NCBI GenBank assembly: GCA_030549205.1
Contig: JAUKTV010000007.1
Span: 558,001 to 622,000 of the forward strand
Direction: 5' to 3'
DNA from: Apiosordaria backusii
Lineage: Eukaryota > Ascomycota > Sordariomycetes > Sordariales > Lasiosphaeriaceae
Length of the DNA: 64,000 nucleotides
Shown: in pieces, positions 44,471 through 58,306 of the stretch
Layout of the letters: each line of letters starts with the position of its first letter
How positions within the stretch are numbered: the stretch's first letter is position 1
The notes under the pieces: generated by a model
Seen by the model: only the letters and a program-made list of their open reading frames with translations
Databases searched by the model: none
What the model was told of the DNA's origin: nothing
Program-made: the position numbers and the translations under genes

Positions 44471-47400
44471 ATTGTCGGATTGTTACCTTGTAGTCGATGT
44501 TGGTTGAGGCTGTTGTCGCAAAGACCTTTTCCTTCTGGATATCTTGTTGTTTGCGGAAACGATGAGAGGATCGGTTGAGAGTGAAGTTGGCCAGGCCAGA
44601 GAAGAAGTACTCGGTTTCTCTGGAAAGTGAATTTGTCGTGGAAGAAGTAGAGGGTGGTTGCGAAGAAGAAAAGCAGGCGGCTGGTCCCTCTGGCCCCAGT
44701 TGTTGAAGCAATCAAGGCGGAGCAAGGTGGTCCCCGCTCCTGAATCAAAATTTGATACTTATTGTCGTCCGCCGAGATGGATTCACTTGCTGACAATACT
44801 TGGGAGCTGGCGAATAGGCCTGTTGATGCCGAGATATAAAGCGGAGCACGTAGGGGGAGGGGAGGGGAGGGGAGGGAAGGTTGAGGCGATCGTGGGTATG
44901 GGTTGCTGCGGCGTCGCAAAAAACAAAAGCTCGACAGGAAGGAGGGCGCGAGGGCTCAGGAAGGCGCCTCAAGGTTTCGACACGGTCAAGCGGGGCGCAC
45001 CTTCACACACTAGATCGAGGTCGAGGACATGAGGAAGAGCAAACTGGAACAAAGATGTTGCTGAGTGCCGACAATGCCTTCCTTGCGGCAGTTGTTGCTT
45101 GTGGAGCGCAGGTTAAAGAGAGCAGCGGGAATGTTTTCACCATGTGTTTATTGACAAGATGCAAGTAAACACAGACAGAGTTCCATCAGTCATGATGGTC
45201 CGTGCAGCCCCTGTCTCGAACCGCTTCTGGTCGTTACGGGCGACCCAAATCATGCACATCTGATTCCTGGGACTCAAAGAAACGGCATCAACCGAGCTTC
45301 AAAGACCATATATCTAAGAAATCCATCACCATTTACGCCCGTTTCACCTTAAAGCCAAGACTCGATAATTATGGAGTTATCATCTCCATCGTGGAGTCTG
45401 CAAGTGCAAGTCCAGCGATGCAGTCTGCAGCTGGCACCAATCAGATGCTTGTTTATACATGCAAGACACACGCACGGCTTACATAAGTCTCTGCTTTTTT
45501 TGTCAAATCTACTTCACGTGTATGTAGTGTAGTGTGACGTAGCCCCACCGTCTGGGCGCTGGCCTTCGATTTGCGCTCGTCGCGTCAACTTTTCAGACTC
45601 ATTAATCGACCAAATTGCGGCGCATCCCACCCCCGTGTTTCTCAGAAGCTATTGTCCAGCTATAACAATGGCATTGTCCACCCAAAGCTATTGCAGTACT
45701 TTTTCTCGATTAGGCAGCCTCCTATTGGCCCCCCAGCTGCGTCTTTTTCATTCGCGTCGCATCTGCCAAGTCCCACCTTGGCGGGGCATTCAGCCGCGCG
45801 CTCTTGTCACGTAGTCACGTGAGCTCCTTCCCAGAATTCCAGGCTCTATTCATTCGAAATATTCCTATTGTAAGTTCGCCAAATCCATCTTTTTCCTTCT
45901 CTGAGACTCTTTAGATATACATCACAGCAAGATCAGGTCATTTCTGGAAGTAGCTATGCGCCACGGTCCCCGTCGCATGGAAACTCCGGCGCGGTGGTGG
46001 GTGGAGAAGTCGGCCACTTGACCAACGGCCACCGATGCCTACCAGTTACCCAGCCAGGCGCAGCAATGGCTGAAGCACGCCTTCGACCAACACGAGAAAC
46101 TATCAGAGATGTATTAGAATCATGGAACCATTTGCCTTTCTCTTTGGCAGCGATTCTGGTCAGCGCGGGGTTTTCCAGAGGCGACACCGAGAAACCTGTT
46201 CCGGGGGCCACAAATTGCCTCGAAGTGTCTCGACCCCTCTTGCGGAATGCGACAAGACAAGACCCCTCTTCAACTCCTCTTCAGCATGTGCCATGTGGTG
46301 GATCCCACGCTACAATACATCACAAGAGGTGAAGACGGAACCCCATCGTTACCGAGAGCTGGTGGCTTCTTCCGCGACTCGCTCCGCTGCGGAGTAGAGT
46401 GGTTCACTGGTTATTAATATGATGCGATCTCTTTCGCAGCTTCGATTTATGTAGCGCAACCGACAGCGTGTGCCCTTCCAGCTTCCTGCAGGACAGACAC
46501 TACTGGCACACACGTCAAGGTGTTTGTGTGGGCGTGGCGAAACAGGGACCGTCCCCTCCTTGCGATAGCATGCCCGTCGCAGAGAGGAGTTTTCGTCTCC
46601 CCCAAATGCAGAGCTTCCATCATTTTGCTGGGGTGTCTGGGTGTCAAGTGTTTGGTCAGGTCTGGGGAACAACGAAGCCACAAGCCAATTGTGTGGAGTC
46701 GGAGCTTGTGTGCCCCACAGGATCGTGGGCTTCCTCTTTGTGAGTTGGTTGCGACAAACATGACGGATAGAGTGATCGCAACCTTCCAAAAACAATGCGC
46801 AGTTGTACCTGGTAACACCAATGGCTGGATCCTGCCCGGAAAGCCCGTCAGGGACTCTTGCAACAAAGCCGGGACATCAAGCAAAGAGGAGAGATCGAGG
46901 GCGTTTGGCGGTTGCAGATCGGGCGCTCGAAACGGGCAAGGGTGCATTGCGGTCATGGTCATGGAAGCAGCCAAGATCCACGGAATGGCAGCCACTGGCG
47001 CTGACAACCGACGCCTTCAACAATCTGGACACAAATCTGGCTGGCAATGGTCCAGCCACTCAAGCCAGAACCCAAAACTCTATGTATGTACGAGCATGCA
47101 CGACCCGCCACCACCAAGAACCCCCTACTGCACAAAGAGAATTGCTTCCTCGCTCGCCTGTCCGCCCCCTCCGTGAGGGTGGAGCGGGGGGAGGTGCCAT
47201 GGACGCAAGTGCGCTCATCCGGGCCTGAGCTGCTGCGGTAGTCGTGATGGATGGCGTGGAGGGGTATTTACCTCGAGATATCACCACTCACCCAACTTGT
47301 CAGCTGCCTTCCTAGCGTTTCTGCAATAGCGAGCTTCAAGGCGACCAAGGACCCAGTATCACGAATAATAAAGCAGTGACAGGTAATAGGCGGGTCTAGG

Positions 47401-50400
47401 GTCCTTTGTTGACGGTCTGACGCTGAGAGAGCTCGGGGAATCTGGCGCGATGATTCGATGCAGGCTTTGCATTTGAAACTTTGCCAGCGCATCGAGCCGC
47501 GCCCGATCCTCCCCTCTACAAACCAAGGACGACACACCCGCACACGCGCAGCGCACAAAGTTACCTCAACAATTGCCAAAAAAGAGGGGAGAGCAAAAGG
47601 GTCGACATACGGCCGGCTTGCCTCGAAGACACTCGGCCCAAGACAACCCTATGTCACTTCGGGCCCTATCCACCACCCTCTATCCCTATCCAGTGTCATT
47701 TCTCGCCATTGGCACTGGCCGGGGCAGGCAAACTGTTTCTTGCTGCGTACTCAAGTACCTTCATTATCGGCGTGTCCTCGATCGTTCGGTCAATGCCGGA
47801 AGCTCTCCCGTTTGCCCCGCTATTGATGTGAATTTACAATCTCAGAAATCTTTCCATATCGTACCCCGCGCATTTGCGGTGAGCTCAGTCTGATGCTCCC
47901 AGGTACCTCGCGCCGTGTCCAGTATGGAATCTGACCATCTCTCTTGAAAGACGCTGCCCACCAGCGGAGATTTTATCTGAAAATGCAACTGCTCTGCTGC
48001 AGGCAGGGCATGGTGCGTGCTTGCTGGCCTTGGGCAGTCCTGCCTATCAGTGCCAGGCACATCTACAAGCAGACCCCTGTTGTTGCGCTACCTTGCTGGT
48101 GGCTGCCATTGGCTGATCAATGGGTTCGAAATGGCCGCGACGGACACCTTGGGGGTTCATGAACCTCTCTGGCGCATTCTCGTCCAGTGGCTCGGCTTGG
48201 CCAGCCCAGAGGGGACCTGGGGCGTTGACCCTACATCGATTTCTTGTGTGTGTGTGTGCCCAAGAATACCAGAAAATGGAAAGCCAAAACGGGTCGTGCG
48301 GTCAGGCGGTCCCAATGGTCAGACCAACAACGGCTTTCCCCAGGCCGTCATTGGTGAGACCCAGGAGCAGGAGGTTCCTCCCGGTGAGCAGCGCGTGTTT
48401 CGCAAACCAGATGCCAGTATGCGCCTCGCAAGGCAAGCAACAAGCTTCGCGACTGTAAACACACCTTGATGTTCAGAAACACGCACAGATATTAGCCGCG
48501 CGCAGAAGGAGAAAAGATAGCGCTGTCTCTTGTCTTGTGCTGCTAGGAGCGGTCTACCGTACCGGACCGTCGGCATGGCTACCCTAGGTATTTTCAATAT
48601 CCACCACCGGAAGGCGAATAAGATGATCTCTCAGAAGTGCTATTCGTACAGACACACTCTCTCGACACGCACAACCTTACCTACCTGCAGCGGGCCTTTG
48701 CCTTGGCTGCCCTGCTACTGCTTCGGGACACTGCGCAATCGCATGCTTTGGGTTTCAGGTTTCTGAAGGTTCTGAAGGAGGAACCTGGTATCAAAAGATA
48801 AGCAGGAATCATAATAATAAGACCTGGCAGATGATGGCCAAGTTTAAATCGGAATGTGTCTGCCCTGAAAGAATATCGCACATTCTCAGATCTCGGCGCA
48901 AAGCGGAATGCGCCCCGGATGCGCTGTGCATAATAGAAGAGACCCGAAACAAAGCAGCCGCTCTCTTTCTTGAGAGAGAGAGAGATCTCAATGGTCTCAA
49001 TCATACAGAAGAGAATCTTCAAACCCCAAGAAATACTGGCAGGGGAGGGGAAATGGAAGTCCAGATTCGGGTTCTCCAGGTTGGCAAAAGCCAATGGGTG
49101 ATCAGTGACCTGGAAGCTTGCCAGAGGTGAGGTAAGGTTAGGTGCGGTCAGTGTGGATTACCACGTCTGCAACCTGAAAGCGCTAGGTCCGCTGGCCGTG
49201 CGAAAAGCGCCCAGTTGGCAGCTCCTCACACCCTGGCGCAAGGGCTAGATGAGGATGCGATCGGGGTGCGCAAGGCCGGAAATTGCCCAAATCACAGATA
49301 TCAAAATCCATCGAGAGCCAGGAAAGAAGAGAGAACATCTTTTCACCAACATTATCACTGCCATCAAGTTGGTCCTGTTGTTCTGTCGTGTCTGGCCATT
49401 GTGTGGTGGCACAGTGTCGAGGACAGACGGACCCGCGCAAAGGTCAGGCAGTTTGGTGTGCGGGTGTGCGATTACCGGCATCTGCTCTTTTAATGCAGAT
49501 TCTTTGCGACTCCTCCATTCTCTTCCTCGCCCACAACCTCCGAATTGCTCAACTCGGTCCCATCAAACCACCCAAGTTCCTCTGGTAAGCCATTGTCATC
49601 CCCCAAGCACCACATCACACGCCATCCCATCGCCGGCTGCCCATCGCCGACTTCCGGCTGTCCCGACTTTGCTCCCATGTTGCTCACACTGCCTCTGACT
49701 AGATCGGGCCCGCAATCTTCAACGAGACGACAAGAGATCGCAGCTCAATTCCTCCACGACACCACCGCTTCCTCAACATTGCCGTAAGCAGCCTCGCTCA
49801 TTTCGTCCCTTGCGATCACACCACCTTGCTCCGTATACCCTCTTACCTTGATCTTCCCATAAGAAGCTCGCCTTACCTGTCGAGCACCTGCTTTTGCTGC
49901 GTTGCGCTCGTCCCCCGACCATCATCACCCATCGAGCATTCCTAACCCCGGTTCCCCACCACATTCGTGTTGGAATAGCCCTTCATGGCATTGCCTCCTC
50001 TTCTTGCTTCTATACATCCACAGCATAGCTCTAACTGTCGCATTGCTCTGTCCAGATCCCAGAGGTTCCAGCAACCGTCGAAACAGCGTTTTGCCGACGT
50101 CCCCCAACACCATCCGGCACCACCCCGGCACCCACAAGACCCATCTTGGTCCTTGCGGCACTGGCGGTGACCTCAATCCAGGATAGACCACTGTCCATCC
50201 ACCCTCAGAGCCGACCCCGACCATTAACATCGTACCCTCGTCTGTTTTTCCGAGCGCTTGTCCACTCCGAATGCGATTGTTGAGTCCTTTATCAACTTCA
50301 CAAAACCCTCGGTGCTGAGCTCCATCAGCGACACACATCGGTCTCGACCCCCTTACAAAGCCACCGTCGACGGTGCGATACACTACATCCACACATATAC

Positions 50401-50412
50401 AGACAATAAAAA
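44471..50412. other. 6-kb gene-poor region
   Basis: No gene I can support. The left end is the cyclin promoter with a G-run tract. Simple repeats include TG at 48,246-48,257 and GA near 48,973. From about 49,480 to 50,412 the plus strand is pyrimidine-rich with several short upstream frames, probably the long leader of the Zn2Cys6 gene. Confidence 0.5.
44853..44880 (+). promoter_or_regulatory. GGGGA-repeat tract, G-quadruplex-capable, upstream of cyclin B
   Basis: Five to six G-runs separated by single A bases (GGGGGAGGGGAGGGGAGGGG) lie about 385 bp upstream of the cyclin start, G-rich on the strand opposite to the gene. Four or more runs of at least three G meet the usual quadruplex rule. 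A regulatory role is an inference. Confidence 0.4.
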
Positions 50413-52414
50413 ATGGCAGCCGTGTCGCCAACCGGGATAGGTCACGGGCGCCCGGGCCAGCCTAATGGCAGCATCTCGCCCCGTACCGTCATGGAGCCCA
50501 AACAAGTCACATTTGTATTGATCTTCCGAGCGGCGCGGGGGCGCTTGCCCCTGCGTGTCAAGATCTACCCTCACGATGCTACAGAGTCGATCGTGTCGAC
50601 GGTCAAGAACTTCTATGGTCTGTATACCACTCAAACCATCTCCAAGGGTGTCAGTTTTGAGGACGGAGAGGGCAATGTCCTCATCCCCAGCTACGAGAAT
50701 TTTGGTGATGATATGACCGTGTTTGTACGGGTTCATGACGAGCTTCCCCCACCATATTCCTATGACCACCCTCCAGCATCCCATCACGCCTTTTATAACG
50801 CCGACAGCTACATGCCGCAGACCCATGTGCCACCTCCGCGCCCAGATGACCATCTCTTCGCCAGACCACATTCACCTGTATCACGTCTGCGCAGCCCTTC
50901 GCCGAATGGCGGTCGTGGTCGTCGCAGCGGTTCGGCAAACAACAACCCCAGCTCTAAGAAGGGAAGATCGCGCTCTGCCAAGAATCGCACCCAGCCGAAT
51001 GGCGACAGTCACGCGGAGAGCTTCAACGGATACAGCAGCGGCGACGGCGCGCCGGGCTCGTCTTCGGGAAGAAGCAAGGACCATCTCGGAAACACCGAGA
51101 TTAGCGTGGACAACATCGTCGAGGGCGGCCGTCGCAAGCGCCCCAAGTTTGAGAGTTCGGTATGTTGCCTGCTGTGCCCTGTTGGGTTGCGGATTCCTGT
51201 TCGCTGACCTATGTGTTTGCTGTGCCCAGGAGTTGCCTCTCTTTGCTCCTCCGCAGATGCCCGCCGCCACATCCAATCCTTCTGTGTCACCAGCGCGGCG
51301 TCCTGATCACCAACATCGTCCTTCGTTGCCCTTTCTCCAGTCCGGGCCAAATCCCTTCAGCAATCCTCGGCCTTTACACTCCCCACACAGTTACAACAAT
51401 GGGTTCGCGCACCCTTCCATGTACCCCACACCCAGCAGTGATATTCGGCGCTCGCGCGGCAGCTTCGGCTTTGCGGCCACGCCAGGGATGCCCATGGTGG
51501 CCACGCCAGACGGTACTGCCAACAGCTGTATGTCCGAGGAAGATAAGGATGTCGCCATCCAGCTTATGCGCCTGGGTGAGATCTCTACGCATGGCCGGAC
51601 CTCAGCGTCGACCATGGATGACACCTTTAGCGGCAGAGCTGATGCCGCGTCGTCGACGGGTGCTACCAGCGATGCCGATAGCGATCATGACGTGCCGGCG
51701 GCGCGGAGACAGAAACTCGACGCTGCAGGTCACCACAAAAAGGTTGTTCAGACTACCGAGAGCCACTTTGTTGCCCCTACTGAGGGGGCCGATACCAGCG
51801 GTGAAGATGGCTGTTATTCAGACAGCGCTCCCAAGACTAGCATGGCTGCCCCTAAACCAAGAACCAAACTCAAGGCCAACACGCTACACCAGACCAAGGC
51901 CGCTGCGCAGTCGAAGCCCAGGCCCCAGAAGCCCAAGGTCAAAAAGGCACCTGCGGCAGTGACAACAACGACAGCAACAGCCGGCGGGGCCACAGCGGCC
52001 CTTGGGCCCATGTCTCCCGCATCGCTTCCCGCTTCACGCAAACAGTCTGTTGCGTCCAACACGGCGCTCTCACTCAATGCCGGTGACGATGAGCACCCTG
52101 ACCTTTCTACAAAGCCGCGCTGCCAGAGGTGCCGCAAGAGCAAGAAGGGCTGCGATAGACAAAGACCATGTGGCCGTTGCAAGGACGCGGGCCTTGGCGC
52201 GGACCAGTGCATCAGCGAAGACGAAGGCAATGGTCGCAAGGGCCGCTACGGCCGACACATGGGCGTTCCGCTTGTTAAGGAGGAGGTAGCGGCGCCAGCC
52301 ACAACGCTTCCTTCGATGATCGCACCTCCCATGACCAATGGTGTTTCATCTGATTTCCCCGAGCTCGGGGCCCCTAACGGCGCGCTTGATAAGAGCAAGA
52401 AGCGCAAGAGATAG
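50413..52414 (+). CDS. Zn2Cys6 transcription factor with C-terminal zinc cluster
   Basis: Exon 1 is 50,413-51,159. The intron is 51,160-51,229 (70 nt, GTATGT..CCCAG, phase 0). Exon 2 is 51,230-52,414; 643 residues. An N-terminal folded block (about 25-110: VTFVLIFRAARGRLPLRVKI, then FEDGEGNVLIPSYENF) is followed by a long disordered Ser/Pro/Arg-rich region. The zinc cluster CX2CX6CX5CX2CX9C lies at about residues 547-576 with a basic stretch after it, and the protein ends in KSKKRKR, a nuclear localisation signal. The zinc cluster is near the C terminus, and I see no middle fungal_trans domain, unlike most members. It is expected to bind DNA in the nucleus; targets are unknown. Large gene-poor flanks suggest complex regulation. 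Confidence 0.9.
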
Positions 52415-55400
52415 GCTGCTTGCTGCGGCTATCCCATCTGTTGCGCCCGCTCCTCTCGGTACCCAGTTTTCTGATATGCATCGACGACCTCTTTGCCCCT
52501 GCCTCAACAGGTTCAGGAGTCAGCAGGTGGGAAGCCGCTAAGAAGGCATCACCAGCTTTTAGAGCCTGTCTCAACTCACCGATTCTTACCCACCTCCTCT
52601 TATATCATAAAAAACAATCTTGGACAGAGTCAACTGTCTTGTAAAAGCACACGCAACCAGGATGGATGGCAGGAAAGCGGACACTACATCAAAACTCCCT
52701 CTACGGTATATCATACTAAGTCTTGTGAGGTTCTCCTTGATCAACAGCCGCACTTTTGGGGCGGGCGATATCAATGTTTCTTACGTGGACGGTTTCACCT
52801 TTCCGATCATGTGCCGTTGCACACTTTGGCCACCCACTTTTCATGTTACTGTCATTCCTTCTTTTAGTCCTGGCATATTTTCCACTCATCAAAGAATTCA
52901 TTTTGTTAAAAAGCGCTGCGTTTTAGGGGTGGTGGGTGGTTGGGTTTGGTTGGGCTGGGTTGGGTGGGACGGAAGGGTGAATTGGTGGCAACTAACTGGG
53001 TGGTTAATCAAAGCGAAGATTTTTTTCCCCTTTTGACTGCGGTTGTTGTTGTTGTTGTTCTTTTTGGAGCGAAATGGTAGTTGTTAAATGCGAAAAAGTT
53101 ACATTCATCGATTTTGCATCTACGCGACTACACACGATTACAACAACTACTTTATTTTCACTACCTTCATTACCTCTACCACCTCCACGATCATATACAG
53201 ACGTCAGATCTGTATCATCCCAATCAGGGAAGCTTAGAGAAGAGAATGGGAGGGTGGAAGGATGGTTCAAATGGTGGTTCAAGAACTCAGGGGTTCAGGG
53301 GTTGAATTGGTGTAAACGATGGAAGAGGGGTGTGTATATTAGGGCTCTGGGGTATACTCGGGAGAGGAAAGGGTTATTTGCAACATCATCACTCATGGTT
53401 TAAGGGTTGAATTTTGTTTTTTTCCCCTCGTCTTTCTGTCGTTTTTAACAATATCAAGTTTCATGGACAACAAATTATCTGTTTTTTTTCTGCGTTGGTT
53501 TCGTGTGTTGACGTTTGTATTATTGTCTTGGTTGATCGGGCTGTTGATAAGCATGCATCTCTTTCAGCCCTTCTTCTACTTGTTCAGGCTTTTCAGGACA
53601 AGGTCTTTTCTGATTGGGTCCGAGGGATCGGAATGATGGGGGGTTGTATGTACATTGGACTGAACTGGAGCGGGTGTTTTTTGTCTTGTGTGTTCTTAGT
53701 TTGTTTACTATGTATGTGTGACGGCAGCTTGCCTTTTCTGTTGCGCTGTGTCGACTCTACTTTCCGGGTGTTTCTGTGCTATCATGCGCCGCGAATACCT
53801 ACCCATGTTTTACTGAATCAAGGTCGTCGAAAAGTAGTTGAAATATGTATCTGTCTTGGGGGGCGAGTTGTTGAGTATTTAGCTAGGCTTTTTGTACTGT
53901 ATTCAAACAAAGGTGAAGGTTTTTTTTTCCCCTCTCTACCCTCCCTCCTTTATCCTGAGTTTGGTATGTCGGTCGCAAAGACGAAAACCATTTATGAGAG
54001 ACTAGATGCGCTGGTTCCCCTGTCAGCGCGCATGTCCCGCTTAGTTAAGGATTTTGATCGCAAAACTATTGCGATCTCATTTTCTGTCTCCAAAATGACG
54101 ATGTTTCGTGTGGTTGTCGAATGTGTGCGTTGTCATTGTATTCAAGCCTTGCGATTTTTCTGTGCGCAGACACGCAGAGAATTCCGTGTAAGTTCTGCGA
54201 TGTGATTGGTCAGGCGCAAGGGATTTAGAGTTTAAACCTGAATGGGATTGGTGACGGTAACGGTTAACCGTTGGGAGGGGCGCTAAGCCTTCTCGGGCTT
54301 GTACATTTAAATTCCGGCACTTTTCTCGTTCGCGCGCTGACTTTCTGTTTGATTGAAGGCAGCGCATCGGTAAAGCTTGTTGAGAGCTATGATATAGATT
54401 TATCTGAATGTTGAAAGAGACAGTTTGTGAGTAAAGTGGGATGGAAATAAACAGATTGTGTGGAGGTCCATGGGATCCAATGGTGTGGCTCTAAGAGGCC
54501 CCACTCATTTGTCTTCCTTCCCTTTTGGTACGGGTTTTAGCTGAGACGGAGCGCTGATTGGTTGGTTGAGATGGACATGGGTTCTGGGGCCGGTTGGGAG
54601 CTTGTCGAAATGCAGTTTGGTTGGGGTTTATTTTTGTCGCCACTGGTTCTGTGTCCGGTCATTGAAGATTTCTGATGGTTTACTTCATTACAGTAGAAAC
54701 TGATACTCTGTAATGTTCTTGAAGTATGGATTGAAAATATATGCAGTATGATAAGCTGTTATTAGGAACTGTGTGAAAGTCAAGGTTCAAGGTGAGAAGC
54801 TGCAGCTGTTGATGCCCACTGACTGTGAATGGCGGTCTGAAATTCCATGCATCTCCTTATGACTAAAACTTCCTTTTTTCCCTAATAGCGCGCTGGTAGA
54901 AATTTCTGAATTGGGTATGGGGAGCGACGCGATGTTTGAGTCATCTGACACTTTGACGCTTTTCGCTGCTGAAATTTAAGCGATTGGTTGGCCTGAAGAA
55001 CTTGTTTTTGTTTCATTAGTTTGAATGTTTCGGCAGCACGACATTCAGGAGGAGTAAGAGCCTCGTGGTACTGAGACAGTTTATGTGTGACATGAAGACT
55101 GGGAAATTTATGATAGCTCGTGGCAAGACGGATTAACAGCGACGATCGCGGTTATGTGTGTTGGTTTCTTCAACGATGGCGACAAAGCCGATGCAATGCG
55201 ATTGAGGTTGAAGTCTTATCTTGAGTGGGGTGATTGATTATGGAGTTGCGATGCTGATGGCAAGTCGATCTCGAGCTCCGACTTTTGGAAGCCATGACCA
55301 GTTGTGATGAGATGCAATGAGATGCGTCTTGCCTTGTCAAACGTGGCTTCCCGAAAAAAAGTCAACAACGCATACCAGTCGCCCAACTCGGAAAAAAATC

Positions 55401-56138
55401 CCGCCTCACTTCGGCATCCTCCCGTCTCTTCCGGGCAGCCGGTGACAGTGAGGTTCCACCGCCGTTATCGGGAGTGGAGTGCATCGGGTGAGAGCCTCGG
55501 TTTCGGTGCTCGGAGGGTTCCTCCAACCACACAACTCCTACCCGACAGACAACCTGAACGGCCCGGGATAGTCCGTCTTGATTATCGCCTGCATGTTTGC
55601 TCTGATATCATATCCAGCCACCTGCATCCATCCAGTGAGAACGACAGTCGCATATACTATTCCATGCTATTCCCGACTGCGGGTTATCCGCCATTGCGGG
55701 GAAATGCAAGCCTCTTTTCCCACAATCGCTACATACAATGGGGCATGTCAAACAAGGGCGCAAGGTCTCTGCAGTATGACATCTTGACAACCTCCACCGA
55801 CACCCACCATTTGCTGGATAACGGTTCTCGAGCGATATGCCGGGAATAAACGAACATCCAACCTGCCAAACCAGGGTAGTCTACCCGTGGGAACTGGGGT
55901 AGGGATTACGTCCAGCAAATCCACACCACCTCCCACCCACTGGGTCTTCTAGAAAACTTTTGGATGGCGGAGTTAAAAAGTCGTGGTGGTTTCCTATCGC
56001 CGATGAAAATCAACGGCTAATATACAACTACTTACTACCCCCAACGGCTGGCCACCTCCTTTCTTGTCTTGCCGTCATTTTGCTTGCTTGCTTCACTTGT
56101 TGCAAGCGGACAATATTGTCAGGCAAACGATAAACATC
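52415..56138. other. 3.7-kb gene-poor region after the Zn2Cys6 gene
   Basis: T- and G-rich plus strand. A 263-codon frame at 53,414-54,205 has hydrophobic, Cys-rich text without domain features and is more likely 3' UTR or chance. A second frame at 55,304-55,849 also lacks support. Confidence 0.5.
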
Positions 56139-57554
56139 ATGAATGTCGACATCGAAAAAGTCGCCTCGGCGCCATCACCACCACCACCACCAGACGAGAA
56201 GAAGTCAAAACTCAGAAACCAGCAAGATGCCGATTTATCAGACAGCACAGAGCTGAATTCGCCAACAACAGACGATGATGTCGTCCTGCCGGAAGAAGAA
56301 TTCATCCCCCCTGACGGGGGCATACTCGCCTGGTCCCAAGTCCTCGCCGCCTGCCTCATCAACATGCTTGCATGGGGTTATCCTACTGCCTTTGGCGTTT
56401 TTCAGCTTTATTATCGCGATACCCTCCAACTCCCCGAAGCCCAAGTCTCCTGGATCGGATCCCTCCAAGTATTCCTTGCCTTTGCGCTGTGTATCTTCTC
56501 CGGCCGGCTGGCAGACGCAGGGTACATCAAATCTACCATCATCGTCGGGACCTTCCTGGTGGTATTCGGGACGTTCATGACCAGTCTGTGTAAGGAATAC
56601 TGGCAGATTTTCCTCGCTCAGGGGTTATGTACCGGGTTGGGGCTGGGGATCATTTTCATGCCACCGCTGTCGGTGGTCAACTCTTATTTCAAAAAGAATA
56701 AAGCTTTGGCGCTGGCGATTTCGGCGACGGGGACGGGGTTGGGATCTGTGGTTTTCCCGGCGGTGATTCAGTATCTGATTCCGCAGGTTGGGTTCCCCTG
56801 GGCGGTGAGGTGCGCGGCGTTTGTGGCCTTGTTTATCTCGGTGGTTTCGGTGCTGTTGTTGAGGCCGGTGTTGAAGCCGAGGAGGTCGGGGCCGGTGTTT
56901 GAGTGGGATGCGTTTAGGGAGGGGCCATATTTGTTGTTTACGCTGGGGGCGTTTTTGTTCTTTTGGGCGCTGTTTTTTGGGAGTTTCTTTGTGAGTATTT
57001 CGTGGAGTATTGAAATTGATGTTGGCTAATATCAAGAACAGATCAATGCGTTTGCTCGGAACATTGTCGGTTTTTCGACGACGGATTCAGTACAGCTGCT
57101 GCTCATCACGAATGGAATGAGTGTTGTCGCCCGGCCTATTACAGGCTACTTGGCTGATAATTATATCGGTCCTATCAACATGCATGCCTTTCAGATGTTC
57201 CTTTTGGGGTGTATGTTTTTCTTCTGGTTGGCTGTCAACTCTGCTACCGGCCTCTACGTGTTTGCGATCTTCCTTGGCTTTGCCATGGGCGCGGCTCAAG
57301 GCGTGTTTGGTGGTGCGCTGGCCAGTCTCTTGAAGGACCCTCGAAAGATGGGCACTCGGTTTGGCATGGTCTGCACACTTTGTGCCTTTTCGTCATTAGC
57401 AGGGCCGCCAACGGCTGGTGCTATTATCGACAGATCAAACGGGGAATATACGTGGGCGTGTGTTTGGGCCGGAACAATCGTGGTGTTGGCTTCATTGACG
57501 ATCATGTCCGCGAGAGTTGCTGTGACGGGGCTCAAACTATTTGTCAGGATTTGA
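56139..57554 (+). CDS. MFS transporter, monocarboxylate (MCT) type
   Basis: Exon 1 is 56,139-56,990, the intron 56,991-57,041 (51 nt, GTGAGT..AACAG, phase 0), exon 2 57,042-57,554; 454 residues. The start is MNVDIEKV. A hydrophilic head of about 60 residues ends in PPDGGILAWSQVLAAC, the DGGxGW-like entry to the first span that marks fungal MCT-type MFS proteins. About twelve spans follow, with GRLADAGY between spans 2 and 3 and a loop PVLKPRRSGPVFEWDAF in the middle. Likely plasma-membrane uptake of a monocarboxylate or related organic acid; the substrate cannot be named. The next gene downstream, on the same strand, is an FAD monooxygenase of the salicylate hydroxylase type. Confidence 0.9.
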
Positions 57555-58306
57555 GGGCGCATAGCAGATTGTGTCATGAGAATAACAAAAAGGACCACAG
57601 GCGATGGGACCATTTCGTCTGGGTCTCGGGATATCAACCTGGGAAGGCATCACAAAAGACCTGCGGAATGACAGCATACAGCGGCCTGAGACAACATGCC
57701 GGGATAAGGGAAGTTGTCAACACCATCCAATGTTTAATTGGAAGGTTTTCCGCCAACAACGAATGTCGGAGGGGTGAGACAGGGCTCCCACAGATCGAGG
57801 AGTAATCCTCTAATACAATACGATATCGAGGAACAAATGATATGCCATCATGTCCGATACAACAGTGCATCTGATATGCATGTTGCGCCGGCATGCATGG
57901 TGGTCATGAAATACCGAACCGATATCGTCTGCCGTACTGGTGCAAGGAAGGCTATTTCCGACTAGCTGTCAAACCGTCGACTTCGGCCTGTTCCTTGGGT
58001 CCGGATCCGTCACCCCGCGTTCTCTCACCCTTTGATTTACCCCAGGTTATTCCCCGCCTTATGGACGCTTGTTACCGCTGCCCCCACTTGGTCCCGGTTA
58101 CACTGGACCGGTGACTACTAGGACATGTGTCTCAAATGTGATACATTAAAGCGCCACGCCGATGGGTGATGTGAGATGTGATGTTTTGAGGTTGCGATTG
58201 ACAACTGTAGAAGAGGGGAACAAGTGTTGGTAAAATCACCCCCTTACTGTCTGGCTCATTATCTTACACTCACCTCGCCTCTTCAATAAACTCATACACA
58301 TCTACA
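57555..58306. other. Intergenic between transporter and monooxygenase
   Basis: About 750 bp without a supported gene. It should hold the promoter of the monooxygenase. Confidence 0.6.

Noticed and set aside
53414..54205. 263-codon plus-strand frame after the Zn2Cys6 gene
   Set aside because: The text is T-rich, with many Cys/Val/Leu, no domain pattern, no clear promoter and a random-looking end. More likely 3' UTR or chance.
55304..55849. 181-codon plus-strand frame
   Set aside because: No conserved motif, atypical start region with repeated ATG, and composition like the surrounding non-coding DNA.
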